Source: Porphyra umbilicalis (taxonomy: Eukaryota > Rhodophyta > Bangiophyceae > Bangiales > Bangiaceae). From it: a DNA stretch of 64,000 nucleotides. Location of the stretch: assembly GCA_002049455.2 (NCBI GenBank), contig KV918765.1:310001-374000 (forward strand), in the 5' to 3' direction. The notes below the pieces were generated by a model. The model was given only the letters and a program-made list of their open reading frames with translations, ran no database searches and was not told where the DNA came from. Each line of letters opens with the position of its first letter. Within the stretch, counting starts at the first letter, position 1. The position numbers and the translations under genes are program-made. Shown here piece after piece: positions 53,911 through 64,000 of the stretch.

Positions 53911-55070
53911 ACAAACCAAGGTGTGTTCATACTGGCAAACTCGCACGCGCTCGTCGTCCGGCCGCCACCGACGGCGCCGGCCTCGGTGGCAGCGGCAGCG
54001 GCAGCGGCGGTCGCGCCCACTCTTCGTCGCGTAAGCGGCTGCGGAACTGCATAGCCGAGACCGCAGCCGCGGAGGAGGTCGCCGCGTTGACGTGGACTGT
54101 GGGTAAGGTTGCTTTCCCAGTACAGCCAACGGCTGGGTGGGACGGTACGTCGGATCGCGTTCTCTCCGCCCACATTGCAACACACAACAGCTTTGTAGGG
54201 GCGCAAGCCGGCAACGCGATGGCCGGCATGGTTAAGGCGCTGGCCGAGGCGGACGCTCGCTGTCGCGGTGAAGGGTCCGCAAAGCGCCACTGCCTGGCGG
54301 AGATCAACAAGGGAGGCGCGACGGCGGTGGACGCGGCGGCGGACTCTGGCGTGAAGAACGAGCCTGTGTCCCATCTTGGGCAGGAGCGGCCGCCCCCGTC
54401 CACAGCCAAGACGTCCTTCGTGCCGTCTTCCCCGTCGGCACCGTTCAAGAAGCGGTCATCCCCGTCGGTACGGGCCAAGACGAAGCGGTCCTCCGCGTCA
54501 GTACGCCAGGCCAAGCGGTTCCACAACCGCTCCTCGTCGGCACTGAGACCGTTCAAGTCCTCCCCTGTACATTCTGAGGACATGAGCAGCAGTGACGACG
54601 GGAATGAGCTCGTCAAGCCCCGCATACAGGCGCTGCGCAGCTGTCTTCTCAAGCGTATGCACGGCCTCATCCTCGCATCCAAGTGCAACGACGACGTGAT
54701 GCACTCACGTGAGACTCTGGAGTCCTTCCTAAAGCAGACCGTGATGGACGTTGCCAAAGTCGGGGGGAGTGACTCGGAGAAGCTGCGGAAGGAAGTCGAG
54801 TTGAGCGTCCCCGCCGCCAGCCCCCACCAGCGCCCCACCAAGAAGTTCCTCAAGCCGTGGCTTAGCAAGGCACGCTTAAACGTGCACTTTAACGCCAAGG
54901 AAGCTATGTCCCGGGGGTGGGTACGGGCCACTGCCTACATGGGCGACCACCAGCAGCTGGCTAACTACTTGCATGGGCGCGGTTACCTCAGGGGGCCGAG
55001 GGCGCGACGTGGGAATATTTCTGCCTACCTCGAGCTCGCGGCTCACTGCGGCGGCGACCCTGACCCGTAA
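53911..55070 (+). CDS. Unrecognised protein, cut downstream by an LTR
   Basis: The frame is open from about 53911, just after a splice-acceptor-like CTTGTCTGCACAG, to a TAA at 55068. A Gly/Ser linker leads to SSRKRLRNCIAE and LTWTVGKVAF. A Ser-rich stretch follows, with repeated KKRSSPSVRAKTKRSSASVR-type basic units. The C-terminal half is mostly helical (LRSCLLKRMHGLILAS, FLKQTVMDVAKVGG, WLSKARLNVHFNAKEAMSRGWVR, YMGDHQQLANYLHGRGYL). After the TAA the same frame continues sensibly (FFDGPDGKTLISVTLGTLAFVMSN) up to a GTACGT donor-like site. The TAA may therefore be a mutation, and the gene was probably longer. The Ty3 LTR starts ~30 bp further on. It could belong to the host or to another transposon. 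Confidence 0.45.
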
Positions 55071-55176
55071 ACCTTTTTCGACGGGCCCGACGGCAAGACG
55101 CTCATCTCTGTCACACTCGGTACCTTGGCGTTTGTCATGAGCAACGTACGTTTGATGTGGGAGGGCAAGTGTAGAG

Positions 55177-55825
55177 TGTAGTACTACGGGGCCCCCTATG
55201 CGCCAGGGGGTTACCGCGGGGACGTCGGCGACGGCGGGGGACGCGGTCCCCGACGCGAGGTGGCGACGCCAGCGGCGGTGGTGGCCGACGGGTTGGCGAC
55301 GCGGGATGGCGGGGCGAGGGGGCGGCCCCGCTGCCCGGATCGGGCCACCTGAGGGAGCGTACCCGATCCGCCGCGCCCGGCACGCGGGCCCCGCGGGAGG
55401 CCGGATTGGCGCGCCCGAGCGGGCGCTGGCGCGCCCGAGAGGGCGCGGCAGGCGACGGCCGACCGGGCGCCACGCGGCGGGTGCAGCGCGTTGCGCGCGG
55501 GACGGTTTCTCCCCCTCGTCTGTAATGATCGCCTCGGGGGACTTGACATGCATGGAGGGAATTATCTGCATTGGTTGATGACGGCCCGGGTCAATTCCCA
55601 TTTGGGGAAATTGGGCCCGGGCGACGGTTTCCGCCCTTTTAGGACGAAGGGCGACGACGGTGGGAGGCACCGTCGTCGCCGGCAAGTAAACCGTGTCTTG
55701 ATGTCTTGGCGTCTTGATCGGCCCGACTTCCCGGACCTCGAGTCCCATAGCGGGTGTCGCGCGAGCGGCTGAGACGGCCGTTACTTCCCTTCTTCTGAGG
55801 TAACCCCCTAGATTGTGGAACTACA
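55177..55825 (+). repeat. Putative 5' LTR (649 bp)
   Basis: It starts TGTAGT and ends ACTACA, a perfect 6-bp inverted terminus with TG...CA. TGGGGCGC, a plausible primer binding site start, follows immediately. The partner LTR lies beyond the window, so the borders are inferred. Confidence 0.55.
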
Positions 55826-55843
55826 TGGGGCGCTCCGGGTGAG
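55826..55843 (+). other. Putative primer binding site
   Basis: TGGGGCGCTCCGGGTGAG directly abuts the LTR end CA and starts with TGG, the complement of a tRNA CCA end. The primer tRNA is not identified. Confidence 0.45.
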
Positions 55844-55973
55844 ACCCGCGGTACGCACGCCGTGCGCGTCGCGGATCGACACCTCTTTCGGTACCAAGAA
55901 TCGGGGGACCCTCGTTGGTTGTATTGCGGTGCGGTGACAGAGGACATCCGATCGATACGCGGGCCCCGCTTTC

Positions 55974-57455
55974 ATGGCTCGCGGATCTTCCTCATCTTCC
56001 CCGCTTGACGGGGGCGCTCCTCCGTTTGAGATGCCTGGCACTAGCCGGGTGACGGACGCGCCACTGGCGGGAGATCCCGGGGCAACACCGGCCTTGGGCG
56101 CCGTGGCCCCCGTTGGGGGTGGAAGGGCGGTCCCGGTTGGCGGCGGCGGTACGGTGGCGGGTGAGTCGAACTCCCCGCCCGAGGACCCCGGCCGCACGCC
56201 GACCACCGGGGCTCGTCCTCCTCCCGGCACGGGACGGACGTCCACGCTGATGGAGCCTCAGGCATTGGGTGTGGGGGTTCACCCTTCCCCCCTAGACGGG
56301 CAGCGCCTGGAAGGATCGCCGTCCTTTGGCCCTCCCCGAGTGGACGCGGTGGGCGGTTCATCGGGAACTTTAGTTGGCAGGACCCCCGCGGGCCGGGGGC
56401 CACGTCGACCAATGGACGCGCTGTCGCTGGAGGAGGACGAGCGGCAACGCCGGGAATTACAGCGAGCGTTCGGGGTCACCCCGGAAGAGGTGGCCCGGGC
56501 CCGGTGGTAGAGGACCACCCGGGACCACTGGTCCCTGGACGCGCCGTCCGCGACGGGCGAATCGGGGCCCAGCCTGCAGGGGGTCCGCGGAGCCGCGGCC
56601 CCAGGACCACCTGGGTCGGTGGCCGACCCCGGGCACCTGCGCCACTTGGCTCAGGTGTTCCGCGACGCCGCGGAGGAAGCGTCGACCGCGGCATCGGACG
56701 GGACCCCGGTCCCGGGGCGAGGCGCCGCCGTGGCCCTGGCCCTGGCGGCGGCCCAGGGCCCTTCCCCTGGGACCGCGAGCGCGGGTGGACCGGCACTCCT
56801 GGAACCCGGGTCAGGCACGTCCAGGGAGCGTACCCGGGCGGGGGGCGCTACCCGGACCGGGTCCGCCTTGACGGTGACTGCATCGCCGGGCGCGCGCCCT
56901 GCGCGGCCGCGGTCCCGGAGGGGCGCCGAGCGCCGACACCTGAAGGCCGCCCCCTCGAAGGGCCACCGACGGCGTCGCCACGCCCGACAGGCGCCGTCGC
57001 CCCCCTCGTCGGGGCCCCCCTCGTCGACCGAGAGTGACGGGAGTCCGTCAGGCTCGTCATCCGCCGCCAGTGGGGCGGAGTCGACGGACAGCAGCGACGG
57101 CTCGACCTCGTCCTCCGCCACCGGCAGTGACCCCGGGGCAACGCGCCGCCGACGGCGGGCACGGGTGGCCGACAAGCGGCCACACCGGGCCCTGGTGCAA
57201 GAGGCGCTGCGCGCCTTCCGGCGGGAGCAGCGGGAGGACACGGTGGTCGACCCCCGCTTCAAGGGGCTCCTGTCGCCGGAACGGTACCGGCTCGCACAGC
57301 GAGGGGGCCGCCTACACCTCCCGCGAGGCAATTCCTTCCGCGGCATCCGCGCGGACGTCAAGGCCTTGATGCACACCTCGCGGCAGTCTGCGGGCGGCAC
57401 CCCGTTGAGGTTGGTGGCACGGGCTTTTGAATCTGTCACTTTTCATAGAATCTGA
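55974..57455 (+). pseudogene. Gag N-terminal part of the second Ty3 element
   Basis: From the ATG at 55974 (MARGSSSSSPLDGG) one frame runs 493 codons with a single TAG at 56508. It has a Gly/Pro/Ser-rich N-terminus, a charged helix (SLEEDERQRRELQRAFGV), an Ala-rich helix (HLRHLAQVFRDAAEEAS), an Arg/Ser-rich basic and acidic linker, then capsid-like sequence (HRALVQEALRAFRREQRED, VDPRFKGLLSPERYRL). The capsid is cut by a non-coding insertion after about 57430. It continues at 58375. Confidence 0.75.
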
Positions 57456-58372
57456 ATATACTCCAGTTGCGCTGACATGCACTCGGATTTGAGTTTTTGA
57501 TGATACCATGTATCTGTAGTCGGATCTGACCACGTCGGTCGGATTCAGGATCAGCATTATACTCGGATATGTTATCGCTCCGATTTCGATAATAATCTGT
57601 GTACCTAGAGTGAGTATATTCCGTCCGAGGACACTTCTGCGCAAATAGGGATCGACGCATGTACCAACGAGAGGTTGTCCGACGACGCCGCCAACACAGT
57701 CTAGCGCCAGCCAACGTACGTTTTGAGGTGGTCTCAATATTCTGGGAAACTGGAGTGGTATGATGTACCTGCACAATTCCAGCCTGCAGACTAAAAGCTA
57801 CAATCTCGTCGTCGGACACAGAAAGATTTGTGGTGCTGCGGGCAGTGCTCCCCAAGTCACGACGAGTGCTCGTCGGGGTGCAACAGTGGTCGACGCTGGA
57901 GGGTGTTGTGACAGCAAAGAGGCGCAGTTTTTATTCGACGAGAAGCAGGGCGGCAGGGCTGCTCCTCACGCGAAGGGGATAGGATCATGCTGCGGATACC
58001 CAAACACCTTCACGTCGTGATCCGGGCATCCGGCTCAGGTGTGCCAGACACGCTTCTCTCTCAGTTGCGAAGGTCCAGCCCCTATCGCATATCTGGTAGC
58101 CAACATTGACATCTTGTTCGCCTGCGGCGTCGCAAGGGCTGCCCCAGACTGTTGTTGTAGCGCCCAGCCGATTCCGGGAGTCGGTTAAACTCAGGCAAAG
58201 TATCTTCACTCTGATTACATTATATCCTGACCTCAAAGAATTATGAAGGCACATTATAATCTTCGGTGCATGGACAGAGTACATAGAGAATACGCAGCTA
58301 CGGCATGAATATGGATATATCCTAGTATACTGTGGGGATATATCTAGCTCAACTTTATCCACCTCAGCCCCT
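57436..58372. mobile_element. Insertion of AT-richer DNA inside gag (~0.9 kb)
   Basis: Sharp change from GC-rich gag to AT-richer sequence with TCGGAT and GGATATATC words, then back to gag coding sequence (LVAFLGNFQTACDG). No terminal repeat or coding capacity could be established, so type and exact borders are open. Confidence 0.6.
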
Positions 58373-58374
58373 GG

Positions 58375-59711
58375 TTGGTGGCGTTCCTTGGGAACTTCCA
58401 GACGGCATGCGACGGCAGCGGGCTGAACGAGGGTACGGCAGTGACACTGCTGCAGTACTTCGTTACGAGCGAGGTGCTCGACGTGATCCAGCGCGCCAAG
58501 GACACCCACGCCTCGCGGCAGCTCACGTACAAGCGCGCGGTCCACGCCCTGCTCAACGAGTACCTCGACGGGGACGACCTGGTGGACCACCTCCAGTCCC
58601 TCATGCAAGCATCACAAGAGAAGTGGGAAGACGAGCACGAGTTTGCGAACCGCATCCTCGATGCTAACCGTGCCTTGGGCTCGGTCCTACAAGAGGCCGA
58701 GCTGAAGAGTATCCTACTCAAGGGCGTTGGACGGGAAGTCCGGGCCCTGGGGCGGAACTTCAATACCCAGGGCCGGACCTTCCCCAAGCTGCGCAAGTTC
58801 CTTGCCAAGACGGGAGCAGCCACCCGGGAGGCCCGGGGGTCAAGCTCCAGGCCAAGCCCAAGGGGAGCACCTCCCGGTCGGTCGGCGGCGAAGAACGGGA
58901 GGCCCGTCGGGCTCGGCCGGCGGCATCCGTCGCTCTCCCGGTGGGAGCCGCCTCGGCCGCGGCTTCTCTGTCCGTCACGGACTACGGGACCGAGGCGGAG
59001 CGGGCCGAGTGGGCCGCGGTGTTGGCCGCGTCGGGGACGCCCGTTGAGTACGGGTCCCTGGGCGACGTCCCGGTATTACCGATGGACAGTCTGCCGCACG
59101 CGTCGGGCTGGCAACAGCAGCCCGCGTGGGGCGGGCGCCCGGAGTTGTACCCCGTGCACACGGGGGCGGGGCGTGGGCGCGGTTCCCTGGCGCCGGGCAC
59201 CCCGGTGCCTCCACGGGCGGGAACCGTCTTCCCGCACTCGGATCACCCCCCGCGGTTTCCCCGAGGCGGGGCGCCTCCACCGCGTGGCGGCGGATGGAGT
59301 GGGGCACCCGAGGCGGGGCCCCCGCCACGTCGGCGGGGGGCCTGCTCGTTCTGTGGCCACCTGGGGCACTGGGTGTGGGATTGCCCCGCCCAGTCTCCCG
59401 AGGTGCGGGCCCACGGGTGCGCGCTGCGCGAGGCAGTCGCGGCACACCGCAACGGGCGAGGACCGGCGCCGCCGGCATTCCTGCCCCTGGGCGCGGGACC
59501 GCCGGTTCCACCGGTGCCGCCGACCGGGGCCAACCATGGGACCGTCCCGCCAGGCACGGCTGCCTTCTTCCACGCCGTGAAAACGGATGACTGGGCGTAC
59601 CCGGACGTAGCAGGCGACGAGGGGGAGAGTTCCTCCGAGGATTGGATCGCGGGCGCCGCCGGCGCGAGTCACGGGGACGGCCGCACCTGCCGCGCCCAGG
59701 GAAACGAGTAA
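58375..59711 (+). pseudogene. Gag C-terminal part with zinc knuckle
   Basis: Capsid sequence resumes as VAFLGNFQTACDGSG, LLQYFVTSEVLDVIQRA and FANRILDANRALG. It changes frame in a G-run near 58835 (ARG to VKLQAKPKG). It then runs through a Gly/Pro/Arg-rich stretch to an intact CCHC knuckle, CSFCGHLGHWVWDCP. Gag ends at the TAA at 59709, six bases after a GGGAAAC heptamer. One base indel separates the two frames. Confidence 0.85.
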
Positions 59712-59737
59712 GGGGCAGCCCCCTTAGTGGGCTGCCC
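59699..59737 (+). promoter_or_regulatory. -1 ribosomal frameshift signal between gag and pol
   Basis: GGGAAAC at 59699-59705 is read in gag phase as CAG GGA AAC, the canonical X XXY YYZ phase. Gag stops at TAA 59709. After a 7-base spacer, GGGCAGCCC (59713-59721) can pair perfectly with GGGCTGCCC (59729-59737) across a 7-base loop. The pol frame is -1 relative to gag and overlaps it. Heptamer, spacer and stem all fit established retroviral signals. Confidence 0.85.
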
Positions 59738-62700
59738 ACGGACGTCGTCCGTCTCAAGGCACACCGGCACAGCTACATCACGGCGACCCGCCTGCGCCAG
59801 GTACGCAAGCGGCGGGCCGCAGCGGGATTCCCGCCGGCGCGCGCCTTCTGCCCCCGCATCCTCACGCGGCCCGGGGGGGTCGGCCACGCGGCGGCGGACG
59901 TGCCGGACCACTGCCCCGTCCCAGCGACGCCGGTGGCCACTGAGGCCGTCCCTTCGTCTCCGCCGGTCGCCGCGTCGGTCCTGGCCCTGGGCCACTCCGA
60001 CCCCCGGCCCTGGGGTGGCGGGGATGGCATCCCAGCGGACCTACCCGCCAACGGGGCGCGCACCGGGCCGAGGCTCCGGCGGCGCCTCGGGGGACGCGCT
60101 CGGCGCGAACGTACCCGCTTTCGCCGCCACGCCGCCGCCGTCGCGGACACCACGCACGCGCCGGGCACCCCGCCCCGGGGCGGGGAAGTGCTGCTTTTCA
60201 GCCTGCATAACTACCGCATCGTGGCCTCGCTGGGGCTGGACAAGCTGTCCCTCCGCGCGTTCGGCGTCGTCGTCGACACGGGGGCGGGCCCCAACTTGGT
60301 CCGCCAAGACGCCCTCGTTCCTGAATGGCTCCGCCAGGTGGTCACCTCCAAGGAGGAGGAACAGGTACGTCTGCGAGACGTCAACAACGCACGGTTACGC
60401 ACTAGCGGGACCGTCACGCTGTGGCTCCAGACGGGCGCACGGATCGTCCCGGTTCCCTTCCTCGTCGTCGACGACCTGTCGGTCCCGGTCATCTTGGGCT
60501 GCACGTTCATCGACGACAACGCCCACGCCATCCTGCCTCAGGATAGGTCCATCCGTTGGACGGACGGGTCCGTCACGGCGATCCTACGGGGGCCGTTGGA
60601 CGATGGTGACCGCTCAATGGGCGTCTCCTGCGTTCTCCGCGCGACGCACAAGATGCGGCTTCCGCCGTCGACGGCCACGGTCGTCCGGGTGCGGACCATG
60701 TGGGGGGGCCTGGGCCAGGTGTTCGGCGCCTCGCGCCTCTTCACAACGCATGGGGTCACCATCGCCAACGGCGTGCACGATATCGTGCCGGGGCTATCTT
60801 TTCCGGTCATCGTGACCAACTTTGGCGCGCGCGAGGTCATCCTCCGGCAACGGGCCAACGTTGGATACGTCGAGCTGCTGAGGACGGGCGTCGTACAGGT
60901 GCCCCCCGGGGCACCCCCCGGTACACCGGCCGCCCCGCCCTTCCCGCCGGCCACGGACGCCGAAGGCGTCGTGGCGGCGGTGTCAAGCACCCGAGACGAC
61001 CCCGCGCCGGGGCGGAGCCCAGACCTGGCGACGGCCGCGGGCAGTGGGGCTGCGACCCCCACGCAACCCCGGGACCCGGGCGAAGAAAGCTCCCTGGCGG
61101 ACGCAGCGCTTCCCGCGTCCCCCCCGCAAGTGAAGGACGTGGACCTGCCGGACGACGACCCGACGCTGCACACCCGGATCCGCCGCATGCTGGACCAGCA
61201 CAAGGAAATGTGGACGGGCCAGGCGCTCGGCTTCATCAAAGCCACCCAGCACCGCATCGACCTCAACGCCGGCGCCTGGCCCGTCCGCTTCGCACCGCGC
61301 CTTGCGGGGAACACGGCGCGGGAGGCCGAGACGGCTGAGGTCAAGCGGCAGCTGGAGTCGGACGTCATCGAACCGACGTCGTCGGAATGGGGCTTCCCGG
61401 TCGTGCTCGTCCCTAAGAAGGATGGCACCCTCCGCTTCTGCGTCGATTATCGACTGCTGAACGTCGTCACCAAGAAGGACTCGTACCCGCTGCCCCGGAT
61501 GGACGAATGCATCGACAGCCTCGGTGAGGCGACCATCTTCTAGACGTTGGATTGCAACGCCGGCTACTGGCAGGTTGCCATCGCACCCGAAGCTCGGGAG
61601 AAGACTGCTTTCGTGTGATACGAGGGCGCGTACCAGTACGAACGGATGCCGTTCGGCCTAACGAATGCCCCGGCAACGTTCCAGCGGGCGCTGGACATCA
61701 TCCTCTCCGGGTTGAAGTGGCAAAGCTGCCTTATCTACCTCGACGATGTCATCGTGTACTCCAAGACGGAGGAGGAGCACGTCGGCCACGTCGACCGCGT
61801 TCTGCGCCTGCTTCGCGACGCGGGAGTGACACTCCGCCTGGCCAAGTGCCGGTTCTTTCGGAAGACCGTGAAGTACCTCTGGCACGAAATCAAGCCGGGC
61901 CGGCTCGGTGTGATGGACGCGCACACGCGCGCCTTGCGCGAGGCGCGCTTCCCCACGACCCGCACGCAAGTACGGAGCTTCGTGGGGATGTGCAACGTCT
62001 TCCGCCGGTTCGTGACGAACTTTGCAAGGATGGCGGCGCCATTGACGGACCTCATGGGGTCCACGGCCCCTGTCATGGTGCCCCCCGCCACGCCATTGCC
62101 GCAGCAGGCGTTCGACCGGCTCAAGGAGGCCCTCACGACCCCGCCGGTCCTCGCACTCCAGCGGCGCGTGCGGAAGTACGTCTTCGACACGGATGCCTGT
62201 GGGACGCAAGTGGGCGCCGCCCTGCTGCAAGAGCAAGACGACGGGAAGCTCCAGCCGGTCGCGTATATCAGCCGGCGGCTGGCAACGAACGAGCTCCCCT
62301 ACGGGGTCACGGAGAAGAAGTGCCTGGCAGTCGTCTGGGCTTCGCTCAAGCTCCGCTCCTACCTCGAGGGTGATCGTTTCCTCGTGCACCCGGACCACGA
62401 CTGCCTGCGGTGGATCCTCAACATCGAGGGTTCGGGGAATCCCTGCTTGGCACGCTGGCGCCTTCGCCTCAGCGAGTTGGAGTTCGACGTCGCCTGCAAG
62501 CCGGGGATGACACTCTTCATGGCCGACAGCATCTCCCGCCTGGAGTCCGGGGCCAGTCACGAGACCGCGTTCGACGATTCGGTCCCTGTCTTCGCCGTGC
62601 GAGCCAACACGGTCCGGGGGCTCGACGCCGCCAACTACGTTGGCGGCCCTACGGTCCGTGGCATCAACCGCGACGCGGTGCTTTCGGCCCAAGCCGGCGA

Positions 62701-64000
62701 CGGGTACTGCAAGGAGAACGTGAAGGTCCTGAATGACGGGCGGCGCATCCCGTTCTTCGAGGACCCCGATGGGGTCCTCCGGCGACGCGCGGCGCCCGAT
62801 GGCGCCCACCAGGTGGTGGCCCCAACCTCCTTGCAGGAGCAGGTCCTCCACCTGGAGCACGACGCGACCCTCGCCGGGCACCCCGGGGAATCCCGCATGT
62901 ATGCGGCGATGCGGCGGTACTACTACTGGGTGGGGATGGCGGCCAACGTCGTCTCCTATGTTAGGAAATGCGACAGCTGTGCCCGGCAGCGCGTGCGCCC
63001 TCTGGCGCGACGCTCGCCCTTAACCCTGTTCCCCGCCACCATGCCCTTCCAGGACATTGCTGTGGACCTCTACGGGCCCCTCGACCGAACGGCCGCCGGC
63101 CACCGGTTCATCCTGGTGATCACCGATCGATTCACCAAGCTGGTGCGCGCCATCCCGATGGACGGTACGTCGGCGGTGGACTGCGCCTCGGCCGTCCTGG
63201 ACTGCTGGGTAGGCGCTTATGGTCCGCCGGACTGGCTGCTCTCGGACGGGGGAACCCAGTTCACCAGCCACTTCTGGGGCCAGGTTTGCAACCTGCTCTC
63301 CATCGAGCCTCAGATGACGTCGCCGTCACACCCGCAGACGAACGGGCAGACGGAGCGGTTCAACCGCACGATGCATACGATCCTAAATCACTACGTGGCG
63401 GAGCATCCGCGGTCCTGGGACCAACTCCTTGGGGCCCTGACGCTGGCGTACAACAGCCACCCCCACCGTAGCACCGGGGTTGCCCCGCTGGAACTGGTCA
63501 ACCCCATGGGGGTATCCAGCTGGGCTGTCAAGAACATCCCCAAGTCCGGGGCTTACCCCCTTACGGCGCAACGCGGCACTGCCGCCGAGAAGCGGGCCCA
63601 AGCCTCCCTGCTGACCCGCCTCGTGCAGCTCATCCCGCAGATGCGGGCAACGCTCAAGGCTACGCAGGGGCGCTACAAGCGCGACCACGACAAGCGCCTC
63701 GCGCTGCGAGCGGAGACGCTCACCGTGGGGGGCTGCGCGTGGCTGCGCGACCACGCCAAGGAGGAGGGCGCCGGCGGCAAATTGACACACGTCGCCCGCG
63801 TACCGTATCGCGTGGTTTCCACGGACGGCCCGACGGTCCTCCTGGACGTGGACGGGGAGCACCGCTGTGAGAACGTCGCGCACGTCGTCCGCGCCTCGGG
63901 CACGGCCGCCGAATCCCCTTCCCAACACCCCGCGTTGCGGGCAGCGCGCTCCTTCCACGGGGCGGGGGCCGACGGCCAGCGGTATGCCGTGGACCGCATC
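59702..64000 (+). pseudogene. Pol polyprotein: protease, RT, RNase H, integrase (incomplete at window end)
   Basis: Entered by -1 frameshift (KRVRGSPLSGLP). Protease: VVVDTGAGPNLVRQ and VPVILGCTFIDD. RT: SEWGFPVVLVPKKDGTLRF, CVDYRLLN, MPFGLTNAPATFQR and the catalytic IYLDDVIVYS. RNase H: VFDTDACGTQVGAALLQ and TEKKCLAVVWA. Integrase: zinc-binding HDATLAGHPGESRMY with CDSCARQ, then D in AVDLYGPL, D in LLSDGGTQF and E in NGQTERFNRTMH. Two stops lie in RT: TAG at 61541 (before TLDCNAGYW) and TGA at 61618. Otherwise the frame is open to base 64000. It copies RNA to cDNA and integrates it in the nucleus. The stops make this copy inactive. Confidence 0.93.

Larger units (their letters stand above)
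55177..64000 (+). mobile_element. Second Ty3/Gypsy retrotransposon, 3' end outside the window
   Basis: Plus-strand order: putative 5' LTR, PBS, gag, a foreign insertion within gag, zinc knuckle, -1 frameshift signal, protease, RT, RNase H, integrase, running off the window. The pol motifs are near complete, with only two stops in RT, so it is younger or less damaged than the minus-strand element. No chromodomain is reached before the window ends. Confidence 0.9.

Noticed and set aside
1-64000. CRISPR arrays, bacterial operons, Shine-Dalgarno sites
   Set aside because: Repeats found are minisatellites or transposon ends with no regular spacers. Gene structure is eukaryotic.

Overview
The window looks like nuclear DNA of a GC-rich, intron-poor eukaryote. 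Host genes are long single exons with alanine- and glycine-rich low-complexity runs, and there is no bacterial operon structure. My best guess is a bangiophyte red alga (Porphyra/Pyropia type). That guess rests on composition, gene style and transposon mix only, so it is moderate to low in confidence. Coordinates of short repeats are by eye and may be off by 1-2 bases.

Only a few genes look like ordinary host genes. They are the DNA primase large subunit (211-2250, minus), an RBM26/RBM27-like RNA-binding protein (8399-11782, plus), a small two-helix membrane protein (35573-36241, plus), and an unrecognised gene cut by a retrotransposon (about 53911-55070, plus).

Nearly everything else is mobile DNA in several layers. 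Region by region: an intact-looking PIF/Harbinger pair (partner 4369-6204, transposase 6272-7534); a decayed hAT-like element (12147-14412); a second Harbinger pair with readable introns and a broken transposase (19685-22236); a 9.7 kb Ty3/Gypsy LTR element on the minus strand (22904-32585) with two 396-bp LTRs; and a hAT transposase C-terminal remnant abutting it (32586-33795). From 36.6 to 44.2 kb lies a nest of short inverted-repeat elements, including a hAT-type element with an 8-bp target duplication and a 1058-bp element carrying a 61-bp-arm palindrome. Then come a Tc1/mariner pseudogene (45.0-46.4 kb), a TA-flanked element (46608-47010), a badly broken Plavaka/KDZ-like transposase (48469-52061, minus), and a second Ty3/Gypsy element on the plus strand (55177 to beyond the window end).

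Two observations stand out. First, the minus-strand Ty3 element carries a long reading frame on the opposite strand between pol and the 3' LTR (about 24005-26379), so the element is ambisense. The same element has lost its reverse-transcriptase core but keeps RNase H, integrase and a chromodomain. Second, the plus-strand Ty3 element has a textbook -1 frameshift signal at the gag/pol junction: a GGGAAAC heptamer in the correct phase, a 7-nt spacer and a 9-bp GC-rich stem-loop (59699-59737).
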